Shown here: positions 21,515 to 31,959 of the stretch, one piece after another
How the letters are laid out: each line of letters begins with the position of its first letter
Numbering within the stretch: position 1 is the stretch's first letter
DNA from: Silene conica
Lineage: Eukaryota; Streptophyta; Magnoliopsida; Caryophyllales; Caryophyllaceae
Assembly (NCBI GenBank): GCA_029255685.2
Contig: CM055317.2
Coordinates: 74,823,460-74,887,459 of the forward strand
DNA: 64,000 nucleotides
Reading direction: 5' to 3'
Translations under genes and position numbers: made by a program
Notes under the pieces: generated by a model
The model's database searches: none
Told to the model about the DNA's origin: nothing
What the model saw: the letters and a program-made list of their open reading frames with translations, nothing else

Positions 21515-22131
21515 TAGGGCTGAGCAAAAAAATCCGATGATTCGGAATGATCCGACATCCGATCCGTATTTGATTCGAATTAATGGATATCTGATCCGAA
21601 AAGTGGTTTGGTTCAGATACCCGTATCCGAAATATTTGGATATCGGATCAGATATGGATATCTGGCTTAAAAATTTGGATATTCGATATCCGAAAGTTAT
21701 CGGATCGGATATCCGATATCCGTGTAATATCCTATCTGTATCCGAGATTTGATCCATAAATATTAAATAACACTAGCTAATTTCATCTCACTCAATAACC
21801 GTCATTCACAAAACCGTAAATAACCCTCGTCTACAAAACCGTAAATTTTAATTTCTTTTCATTAACAAAACCAATAATCAACAATTCTAAATTCACAAAC
21901 CCATATTTTCATTTTTATTACGCTACTTTTATTTTTTATTACAGTTTTGACAATATATATTTACATTGATCGGATCTCGGATCCGAAATTTTCGGATAGT
22001 TTCGGATACTAAATTTCGGATATCCGAACATTTCGTATCAGATCATGGATACTAAAATTTTGGATTTTCGGATCGGATATCTGATCCGAAGTAGGGTTTC
22101 AGATTAAATACCCGATCTATACTTTACCCTA
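21515..22131. mobile_element. Non-autonomous hAT element (MITE) with 8-bp target duplication
   Basis: This 617-bp element begins TAGGGCTGAGC and ends TTTACCCTA, giving short inverted termini (TAGGG). It is flanked by the 8-bp direct repeat ACAACCAG at 21507-21514 and 22132-22139, the length typical of hAT transposons. It has no coding capacity. The two ends are packed with variants of GGATATCCGATCC, while the middle (~21765-21950) is plain AT-rich. Confidence 0.9.
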
Positions 22132-22273
22132 ACAACCAGCATAAAGAATTACGGAGTAGATGTTATCATGTTATATCTCACACATCAAAGAAATAAAGAA
22201 GTGTACTCTACTTTCTGAGTTAAAGGGCGACTCCACTCATTGCCGACTGGGTTTTTAAGATGGAACCTCATTA

Positions 22274-22651
22274 GAGCATGTGCATTGAAGATGATGGTTT
22301 CATCCTCTTATTTTTTCTCTTTTCCACTAACTTTTTGACACCTCATATTCTCTTTCATCCAAATCATTTTCCACTATCTTCATCCTCTTCCTTCATCCTC
22401 TTTTATTTTTTTGTTCACATCAAAGAGGATCCTCTTTCATTCATCTTTCATATTTTAATATCTTTTTAATATTAATTTATATGTTTTATTTCTTTTGAAT
22501 CATTTTTTTTACAAATTAATAAGGTTCTTACTAAAAAAAAAAGATGGCGTTATCAAATAAAATACGTTACAAATAAATTACAAACGGATTAAAAAAGATA
22601 CATCAAATGAAATAGAAGTAAATGTCTTTAGTTGTGATACATATTCTAATC
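22274..22651. repeat. Harbinger left terminal and sub-terminal region
   Basis: This is a terminal inverted repeat candidate (GAGCATGTGCATTG) followed by a pyrimidine-rich sub-terminus with repeated CATCCTCTT words and an AGAGGATCCTCTTT hairpin near 22422-22435. It lies 3' of the transposase and has no coding sequence. Confidence 0.7.
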
Positions 22652-24018
22652 TTAATTTGAATCTTGAAACATCGTCCATATATGTTCAACTAAATCGTTT
22701 TTCAAAGACGTGTGAATTTGTCTGTCATGTGGTGCTTCCCTCCTAGACATACAATCGAGTAAATTTCGCTCCTCATATGTGCCAGGGGTAACGACAAATG
22801 ACTCTCTAACATTGTTAGATGATTCAACGCAATTTCCAAGTTGTTCTTCAACAAATTCGTGCGGATCATTATAGTTTAAATACTCATCTCATTCGTCCTC
22901 CACGATCATATTGTGCATAATTATACACGCCATCATGATTTTCCACAATAAATCAACACTCCATGCTAAAGCTGGTTGTCGTATGATTGCCCATCGAGCT
23001 TGTAATACTCCAACGGCTCGCTCAACATCTTTTCTAGTACTCTCTTGACGTTTAGTGAATAGCTTTTGTTTAGGAGTTTGTGGAGCAGTTATAGCATCGA
23101 TGAATGTTGCCCATTTTGGATAGATTCCATCTGTTAGATAATACCATGTATTGTGGGTATTTCCATTCATTTTGTAAGTAACTTGCGGTGCTCGACCATT
23201 TAAAATATCATCAAATACAAGAGATCGTTGTAGTACATTTATATCATTATTTGACCCGGGTCTCCCGAAAAATGCATGCCAGATCCATAGATCTTTAGAA
23301 GCAACGGCTTCTAAAATTATAGTGGTCGTTCGTGATCTCCCTTGGTACATCCCTTTCCATCCACTTGGACAATTTTTCCATTGCCAATGCATACAATCAA
23401 TGCTTCCCATTAAGCCAGGAAAACCACGACGGTCTCCTTCAGAAAGGAGACGATGAATGTCTGCGGCTGTTGGTCTTCTTAAGTATTCACCAGAGAATTG
23501 AGAAATAATACCTTCGACAAAGTAAGTAAGACATTCTCTTGCTGTTGTAGGACCTAACTTAAGATACTCGTCAACTTGATCGGCGGAGGTGCCGTAAGCT
23601 AACATCCTAATTGTCGCGGTGCATTTTTGGATAGATGAAGCACCTAGTTCACCGGATCCACTTGGTTTCTGTTGGAAGTAGGTGTCATTTGCACTTAAGA
23701 CATTGACAATACGCATGAAAAAATCGCGTCGCATGCGAAACCTCCGTCTAAACATGCGTTCATTATAAAGTGGTTGACTATGAAAGTAGTCCATAATCAA
23801 TCGAGTGTGTGTTGTATGACGGTCTCTCGGTATAAACATCCTTTTCTTTTTACGTGATGAGCCTTCAGACATATTTTCTTGAGTAGTTCTTACGATATCT
23901 GATAGAATGACTTGTTCCATCACTTGCATACTCCGACTTTCCTCGAGATAATCGTATAACATGTAATCATAAAGGTCTTCTTTTGAATTAGAGGAACCGA
24001 ATCATAATTTACATTCAT
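22652..24018 (-). pseudogene. PIF/Harbinger DDE transposase (copy 2, most complete)
   Basis: This DDE superfamily endonuclease (HARBI1/ALP1-like) cuts element ends and inserts at TWA targets. Counting from the Met at 23960-23962, the catalytic triad is D189 (GSIDCMHW), D240 (GSNNDINV) and E314 (KDVERAVG). A predicted nuclear localisation patch (SSRKKKR) lies near residue 38. It has two lesions: a one-base deletion near 23998 shifts the first ~15 codons relative to copies 1 and 3, and a TGA at 22889-22891 precedes ~78 further in-frame codons that look native and run to 22652. Bases right of ~23430 share variants with copy 1. Confidence 0.9.
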
Positions 24019-24797
24019 TTTGTGGCAGACTTTGTGATACAGTAATAGGTAGATTTGAGAAAGACGAATAGAATGATATTTTTTGTGAAAAATATGAGCT
24101 TCTTTAATATGACAAATTTTATAGAGTTAGTATTTATTGTTGTTAGAATTACAACAACAATTCCCTACGGCCAATTCTCTACATTGCTTTTAATAAATAC
24201 ATTTAGTGTAGTTAGGATACATTTAATAGTAGTTAATAGCTTTTAACAATTCATACGCCCAATTCCCTACATTGCTTTTAATAAATACATTTAGTGTAGT
24301 AAAGATACATTTAATAGTAGCTAATAACTTTTAACAATTCCTACGCTCAATTCCACCTACATTGCTTTTAATAAATACATTTAGTATAGTTAGGATACAT
24401 TTAATAGTAGTTAATAGCTTTTAACAATTCATACTACAATTCCCTACGCTCAATTCTTTACATTTATTGTTGCTAAAAATTACACGCCATCAAATTACAA
24501 CTAATTTATTGTTGCCAAATAAATGTCCCTGCATAAAAATGTTGTTGCCAAATGAATGTCACTGCATAAAATTTATAGTGTAGTAAAATTTATAGAGTCA
24601 ATGCTATTGCAACTAACTTACAGAGTCAATGCTATTGCATTTATAGTGTAGTAAAATTTATAGGAAATTTACGTTATTAGTGTAGTGGGGGTCGAATTAA
24701 TGATATTGTTTTCAAATAAAAACTTAATAACTATTGAATGCTCATACAAACTCAACAATAATAAGAAAGACTACTACCTTAATTTTAAAATTCTATA
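24019..24797. repeat. Harbinger spacer with 88-bp tandem repeats (copy 2)
   Basis: This is nearly identical to 1404-2182, including three 88-bp units. It shares with copy 1 variants that the third copy lacks, for example in the AATGTCCCTGCAT and GTGGGGGTCG words. It is non-coding and likely contains the transposase promoter. Confidence 0.75.
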
Positions 24798-25020
24798 CTA
24801 AAAAAATCTATTTCTAAACTCCTCCTTCAACTTCTTATACATTTCTTTTTCATCTTCATCTAGGACGGGCTTAGCCATAAGAATATTAAGAAACCGAAAT
24901 TTAGCATCCTCGTCTCTTTGTATTTTCCTTTCTTCTTTTCGCTCCCTTATCAATTCAATCATTCGTTCTCCTAATGAGTCCCTTTTCTCGGCAATTTCTT
25001 TAATAGATGCGTGGAATGTG
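24798..25020 (-). pseudogene. Harbinger ORF1 C-terminal fragment (copy 2)
   Basis: This is the same ~70-codon tail as 2183-2405, cut at exactly the same base. It is followed directly by CACTA leader sequence at 25021. Confidence 0.85.
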
Positions 25021-25494
25021 GCAGCGAGAAGGTGGTGGTTGTAGTAGGTGGTGCAAGCTAGGGAGTGAGGTTGATAGTGGTGGCTAGGGGTGGCCCGGCT
25101 GGTGGTTTTCTAGCCTTGAAGTTGAGTGCGCGGGTGAGTAAAGACGAAGTGGCTGTCTGAGGTTAGTTAAGTTGTTGGTCGTGGGGTTTGATCCCTGGAT
25201 CAAAGGGTTGTGTTAATGCTTAAATGGTTAGTTAAGTTGTTGGTCGTGGGGTTTGATCCCTGGATCAAAGGGTAGGGGGATGTTTGTTATTTATGTTTAT
25301 TTATGATATTATTATTATTATCATTACGGTATTATTATTTGAGTATTGTTGATATTAATATCGTCCTTTTATTGTTGTTTTTAACATTAGTGATATTATT
25401 ACTATTAGTATTATTATTGCTATTAGTATTATTATCGTTAATAATTGAATTATGAATTTAATAATTGAATTATGTTGTAATTATGTAGCCGAAT

Positions 25495-28400
25495 ATGGCC
25501 CGTACTTGGATGATTAATGGGAAAAAGGGCGAAGTAGAATATGATGCCGGGTTAGCTGAATTGTATGACTTCGTAATAAAGAACGTGAAAGACAAATCTA
25601 GTATGGCGTGCCCTTGTGATATGTGCCGGAATATTAGGTATATGAGCTTTGGAGATGTAAGAATACATTTAAATAAGACAAATTTTAATCCAAAGTACAC
25701 TTGGTGGATTTTCCATGGAGAATCAAAAAATTTAGATGGAATAGAAAAAAATGTAGATGTCCAATTTGGGGAGATTGAGAGAGAAACATGCTTGAGTGAC
25801 GATGAAGAGCCCGGTGAGTCTAATTCAGTAGAAGATTCGGGTTGTAATATGAATAATGAGGCAGGAGATGGGTGTGACGATATGTCAGATAAATCATGGG
25901 GAGATATGTTTGGAGGTGATGAGCAAGAAGGTATTGTAGATTAAACTGATGAGGATCTTGATGAAAATGATTTGGAGGATACTAGTGTTGTATTGGAGAA
26001 ATTAAAAGATTCTGAAATGCCTCTTTATAGTAGTTGTAAGCACACTAAATTGGCAGCTCTAGTTAAGTTATATAATTTGAAAGCAACAAATGGGTGGAGT
26101 GACAAGAGTTTCACAGACCTCCTGAAATTATTAAAGGACATGCTCCCCGAAAATAATGTACTTCCTGATCGTACATATGAGGCAAAGAAGATACTTAGGG
26201 GAATTGGTATGAAATATGAAAAAATCCACGCATGTCCCAATGATTGCATATTATATCGCAAAGGATATGCTAATCTCACTAGCTGTCCAGTGTGTAAGGA
26301 ATGGCGATACAAAAAGAAGGAGGGGATCCCAGCTAAAGTTTTGTGGTACTTTCCAATAATTCCTAGGTTGATACGATTATTTGCGAATAAAGATGATGCC
26401 AAATTACTCACATGGCATAGTACATCAAAAGCAAATGATGGGAAGTTAAGACACCCGGCCGATGGGAAAGACTGGAAGTTTATTGATGCAAAATATCCCG
26501 AGTTTGGCAAAGAACCCAGAAATCTCCGCCTTGCACTCTCCACTGATGGGATGAATCCCTTTGGAAATTTGAGTAGTCAACATAGTACTTGGCCGGTGTT
26601 TTTAGCTATTTACAATTTGCCTCCATATCTTTGCATGAAACGAAAATATTTGATGTTGTCTTTATTGATTTCTGGTCCTAAAGAACCTGGTAATGATATA
26701 GATGTCTACTTAGAGCCTCTTCTCGACGATTTGAGATTATTGTGGGATGAAGGGATACGAGTGTTTGATGCCTACCAGAATAGTTATTTCAATTTGAAAG
26801 CAATGTTACTATGCACTATTTCTGACTTTCCTGCGTATGGTAATCTATCTGGACACACTGTGCACGGGAAAAAGGCTTGCCCCTTGTGTGGAGAAGATGT
26901 CGATTCTTGTTATTTGAAGTTTTCTCGTAAGCAAGCGTACTTGGGATACCGTAGGTTCTTGGACCCTGATCATTCATATCGTAAGCTACAAAAACCATTC
27001 AATGGAAGACCTGAACATCGATCTCCTCCTAAGATATTAACCGGTCATGAAGTATATGAAAGAGTGAAAAAAATTGAGATAACTTATGGGAAGAAGGGTT
27101 CTAAATTAGCGTCTCGGGGATATAAGAAGATGTCTCCTCTTTTTTAAAAACTTCCATATTGGCGTGACCTTTCTATAAGATATTGCTTAGATGTTATGCA
27201 TATTGAGAAAAATGTGTGTGACAATATAATCAACACTCTTCTGAATGTTCCGAATAAGTCAAAACACAACACATCAGCTAGGATAGACATGGTGGATATG
27301 AAAATCAGACCTGAGTTGGCACCAGAAAAGAAAGGAACACGATATTATTTGCCTCCGGCTGCTCATACACTTTCAAGAAAGGAGAAAACAGAGTTTTGTG
27401 AGTGCTTAAGTAGTGTTAAAGTGTCGGAGGGATATTCTTCCAATATCAGCAGCCTAGTATCAATGACAGATCTTAAGCTTGTTGGTTTAAAGTCTCATGA
27501 TTGTCATACTTTGATGCAACAACTACTACCAGTGGCTATACGTTCGATTTTACCTAAAAAAGTTCGATTCGCCATAAGTAGGTTTTGCTTTTTCTTCAAT
27601 GCCATATGCAATTAAGTGTTAGATCCCAAAGAGTTGGAGTCTTTGCAAAAACTAATTGTCACTTCTCTTTGTCAATTGGAAATGTACTTTTCTCCTTCAT
27701 TTTTCACAATAATGGTGCATTTAACTGTATACTTGGTTAGAGAAATCAAATACCTTGGTCCAGTTTATCTAAGGTATCAATATCCTTTTGAGAGATTGAT
27801 GAAAGTGTATAAGGATTATACATCTAATAGATATCGTCCTGAAGGGTCTATTGCTGAGCGTGCAATCACGGATGAAGCACTTTTTTATTGCTATGCACAC
27901 TTGTCAGATTCTGAGCTACGTGGGATTCCTAAGAATAGGCACAGTGAGTGGATGATGGGCAAAGGTCTTAGGGGTCATGTTCGTCTAGATATGGCAACTG
28001 AGAAATGGCATATAACACATACATATGTTCTTCATAACGAGGATGAGGTACAGCCGTACATTGAGGAACACAAGGCATTGTTGAAGGCGAAGCATCGAAA
28101 TAAATCAGAGATGTGGATCGCAAGTGAGCACAATAAGACTTTTAGAGTTTGGTTCAAGGGTCGAGTTATAGAAGACTTGCAACAATATCCTGAGTATATT
28201 TCTTCTAGATTACAGAGGCTTTGTTTTGGGCCTAAGACTTTTGCATCGTCTTATACTGGTTATGCCGTTAATAAATCCACCTTTTACACTCGTGGGCAAG
28301 ATGACATGAGCACGATGCAAAATAGTGGTGTTAGTGTAGAGGCAGAAGGCATGCATTTTGCTAGTTCGAAAGATAAGAAACCAGTTTTAAGTCAAATGCA

Positions 28401-28833
28401 TTATTATGGATTCATTGAAGAGATTTGGGAGTTAGATTACACAGATTTTCTAATACCTATATTTGGATGCAAGTGGATTGAAACTACTAGTGGAGTTCGC
28501 AAGGATGAACTAGGATTCACCTTAGTAAATCTTAATAAATTTGGTCATAAGGAGGATCCTTTTATTATAGGGACACAAGCGAAACAAGTATTTTATGTCA
28601 CTGATCCATCGGATAAAAAGTGGTCAGTTGTGCTATCTGTAAGAAGTAAGACCACAATGGATAGTTGCGATGACGATGTGGTATTTGAGGGATTTGATCC
28701 TCGTGTACCACATTTAGATGATACGGATATATTCGAGCCTTCTAGTTTATATGTTCGTGATGACCATGACGAAGGGATATGGACCAATACCGAGTCTTCT
28801 TCTAAAAAACGCCCTCGCGGTTTTGACGCATGA
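25495..28833 (+). pseudogene. CACTA tnp2-like transposase (copy 2), three nonsense changes
   Basis: This has the same domain order as 2880-6223: transposase-associated domain, acidic linker, tnp2 core, DUF4218, DUF4216-like. The frame is broken by TAA at 25942-25944, 27145-27147 and 27613-27615, each where copy 1 has a sense codon (GAA, GAA, AAA). It lacks the five-base insertion that shifts copy 1. The parental element was therefore intact after the two lineages split, and each copy decayed on its own. Confidence 0.9.
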
Positions 28834-28847
28834 TTAGGTACGATTTA

Positions 28848-28885
<38 letters not shown>

Positions 28886-28895
28886 ATTATTATTA

Positions 28896-28937
<42 letters not shown>

Positions 28938-29003
28938 ATGCTTTTCCTTTTTTTTACTATGGGCAGCAACGACCTGACTTCAGTCCAAGCAACGCTTCAG
29001 TCC

Positions 29004-29099
<96 letters not shown>

Positions 29100-29377
29100 C
29101 ATATAGAATAATTTAGTTTTCTTGGTTGTTTATTTTTGCTTAGTGGCAGTATGAGACTTGCTGTATGTACATCATCTGCTGAAATTCTTGTAATTGGCTC
29201 TATTATTGATGTTTTAATATAATTTCTCACATTTTACCGCTTTTCATCAGAAGCATTCCTCATCTACATTTCTTATATGCTTTCCTATCTTGCATGTTCC
29301 AGTGACTTGCTTTCCCTGTTGTGACTTGCTTTCCCTGTTGTGACTTGCTATCCCTGTTTTTTTTGTACAGTTGAACA
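28834..29377 (+). repeat. ATT microsatellites between CACTA genes (copy 2)
   Basis: This is the counterpart of 6224-6799. (ATT)n tracts at about 28847-28936 and 29005-29098 flank a core with one fewer 17-bp CAGTCC unit than copy 1. The GTGACTTGC minisatellite at about 29303-29358 is the same. Confidence 0.7.
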
Positions 29378-29797
29378 ATGGGCCCGCAAAAACGTAAAAG
29401 AAGTCAAAAGAACAACTCTGTTGAGGACACAAGCGGAAAGAAGGGGATATCTTCTCACAGGGGCCGAACTGTTTTAGATATGGCTGCAAGAGCTATTAAA
29501 GAGAAACAACCCATACAACTTGAGTGGGACAAAGAAGATAAATTGCCGACAGGAAAATATGCATCTAAGTTTAGTTCATGGATAGGCGTGACTGTTCGGG
29601 GGAATGTTAGTCCCGCACTGGAGATCTCCCTTGGTACATCCCTTTCCATCCACTTGGACAATTTTTCCATTGCCAATGCATACAATCAATGCTTCCCATT
29701 AAGCCAGGAAAACCACGACGGTCTCCTTCAGAAAGGAGACGATGAATGTCTGCGGCTGTTGGTCTTCTTAAGTATTCACCAGAGAATTGAGAAATAA
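29378..29797 (+). pseudogene. Chimeric frame: CACTA second-gene exon 1 fused to antisense Harbinger
   Basis: Residues 1-82 are the basic N-terminus of the CACTA second gene, here uninterrupted. After 29624 the frame runs on into the antisense strand of the Harbinger transposase for ~57 codons before stopping. The first part documents the empty site of copia A. The fusion is accidental and has no known function. Confidence 0.8.
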
Positions 29798-30307
29798 TAC
29801 CTTCGACAAAGTAAGTAAGACATTCTCTTGCTGTAGTAGGACCTAACTTAAGATACTCGTCAACTTGATCGGCGGAGGTGCCGTAAGCTAACATCCTAAT
29901 TGTCGCGGTGCATTTTTGGATAGATGAAGCACCTAGTTCACCGGATCCACTTGGTTTCTGTTGGAAGTAGGTGTCATTTGCACTTAAGACATTGACAATA
30001 CGCATGAAAAAATCGCGTCGCATGCGAAACCTCCGTCTAAACATGCGTTCATTATAAAGTGGTTGACTATGAAAGTAGTCCATAATCAAACGAGTGTGTG
30101 TTGTATGACGGTCTCTCGGTATAAACATCCTTTTCTTTTTACGTGATGAGCCTTCAGGATATTTTCTTGAGTAGTTCTTACGATATCTGATAGAATGACT
30201 TGTTCCATCACTTGCATACTCCGACTTTCCTCGAGATAATCGTACAACATGTAATCATAAAGGTCTTCACTTGAATTAGAGGAACCCGAATCATAATTTA
30301 CATTCAT
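29624..30307 (-). pseudogene. PIF/Harbinger transposase, N-terminal fragment (copy 3)
   Basis: This is the N-terminal ~225 codons, with its ATG complement at 30305-30307. The frame breaks near 30155, where a net one-base loss occurs relative to copies 1 and 2. It differs from both of them at many sites where they agree with each other. It includes the codons for the first catalytic Asp (GSIDCMHW) but is cut at 29624 by the CACTA junction. Confidence 0.88.
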
Positions 30308-30523
30308 TTTGTGGCAGACTTTGTGATACAGTAATAGGTAGAATTGAGAAAGACGAATAGAATGATATTTTTTGTGAAAAATATGAGCTTCTTTACGTAA
30401 AATATGAGCTTCTTTAATATGACAAATTTTATAGAGTTAGTATTTATTGTTGTTAGAATTACAACAACAATTCTCTACGGCCAATTCTCTACATTGCTTT
30501 TTAATAAATACATTTAGTGTAGT
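30308..30523. repeat. Harbinger spacer, part 1 of copy 3
   Basis: This is the spacer beginning next to the transposase start. It has a local ~23-bp tandem duplication around 30375-30415 not seen in the other copies. It stops in the first 88-bp unit, where the LINE was inserted after ATACATTTAGTGTAGT (30508-30523). Confidence 0.75.
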
Positions 30524-30717
30524 TTTTTTCTATAAACAAATACCTCAACTAAAAAAGTTCCCTCTAGGGTTTTCTCTTGGGAGGGTGTCAGTTCCTAGTT
30601 TTTCCTAGGGTTTGTTCCTTGTTTTGCAAGGTTTTTTTCGTTCTTTTTGTCGGTTTTCTTCGTTGCTTTCGTGTTTTTCTTGTCTCTTTCTGAAGCCTTT
30701 TTCTTTTGTCCTTTTCT

Positions 30718-31959
30718 ATGGCAACCCCACGCCCCTTCAATTCCCTTAACCTTAATATTCCATACAATTCTGGGGAGAACGAGGGTGATCGGGAGTCAGC
30801 GGAAGTAGAACTTGAGTGGATAACCGAAGGGAGTGAGGAAGAGAATAGGGGTACCAATTGTATTGTGAGTAGACTATGGACTGAATGTAATATCAATCTG
30901 AACGTTCTAATCGACACAATGATTAGGGTATGGAAACCAAAGGGGAGTATTGTTGGCGAAATTATTGAGAAGCAACGTAATATTATTTCATTCGAATTCA
31001 CCGAGGTTTCTGACAAGAAGAGGGTGTTGGCGGACCAGCCCTGGCATTTTGAGCGACATCTCCTCATTCTGACCGAATTACAAGGCGAGGCCATTCCGAC
31101 TGAGGTACCACTTTTCTTCTCCCCTATGTGGGTTCGCATTTATGACTTACCGGTGGTTGGGAGACACAACAGAGAAAACGCGACTAATATTGGTAATGCC
31201 ATCGGAACCTTTGTGGACATCGATAACTCTGTCAACCCAAATATTAATCGATCAATGCGCATTAGAGTGGTTGTAGACGTGAGGAAGCCCCTCCTTGGCG
31301 CTATTAATATGAAAGGGAAAGGTGGGAAACAATGAAAAGTCCGAATTAGTTATGAAAATTTGTCACTTTTCTGTTATGTGTGCGGACGGATGGGTCATGG
31401 AGAGAAAGATTGTGGGGAGAGACAAGGGCCGATCGGGGAAGGAAGAAAATATGGAGAATGGTTGAAAGCGTCTCCTTGGCGAGTTGTAAGGAGGCGTGAT
31501 GACTCGGAAAGGAAGGAGGGACGATGCGGTCGGAAATTGGATTTTACTGACAGCGAAGTTTTAGCAAAGGAGGATGAGGAAGTGAGTCGGATGGTGGAGA
31601 TGCTCAAAGGGGTTTCAATCTCGAGAGCCAATTCTAAAGAGGGTAGTACAATAAAGAAGGATACACGAAGTCATGAGAGGGAGGATGAAGGCTCCTCCAA
31701 CGCGACACCGGGACCGAAGTGCGGGAATGATACGTCCCAGGGAGTTTCTGTTGGAACCAAGAGTGGGTCAGGGAAGGGGCTAAAAATATTTCGTCGTCGT
31801 AAATTCTGTACTAATCCTAGGGAACATGGTCTTAACGGGGAAGTATCGAGCCCATTATTATTACAAACGGAAGTGGGGTGTAAACGTAAGGGAGGAGGCA
31901 TGGGGAATGGCTGTGTTGATGGGCTGGGTGAGGCTGCAACTGGTAAGAAGATGCGATGA
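30718..31959 (+). pseudogene. LINE ORF1: DUF4283-type RNA-binding protein with CCHC zinc knuckle
   Basis: The ATG is at 30718. The N-terminal half resembles DUF4283 domains of plant LINE ORF1 proteins (for example the DQPWHFERHLL stretch). A zinc knuckle, CYVCGRMGHGEKDC, follows at about residues 219-232, then a basic/acidic tail. One in-frame TGA at 31333-31335 separates the two parts; the frame is otherwise open. ORF1 proteins of this type coat LINE RNA. Confidence 0.88.

Larger units (their letters stand above)
25021..29624 (+). mobile_element. CACTA fragment copy 2 (4.6 kb, both ends missing)
   Basis: This is collinear with 2406-6865 plus 15503-15683 of copy 1, without copia A. The left edge is the shared Harbinger/CACTA junction. 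The right edge, in exon 1 of the second gene, joins Harbinger transposase with a 2-bp (GA) overlap at 29623-29624. It has no terminal or sub-terminal repeats, so it did not arrive by CACTA transposition. Confidence 0.9.
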
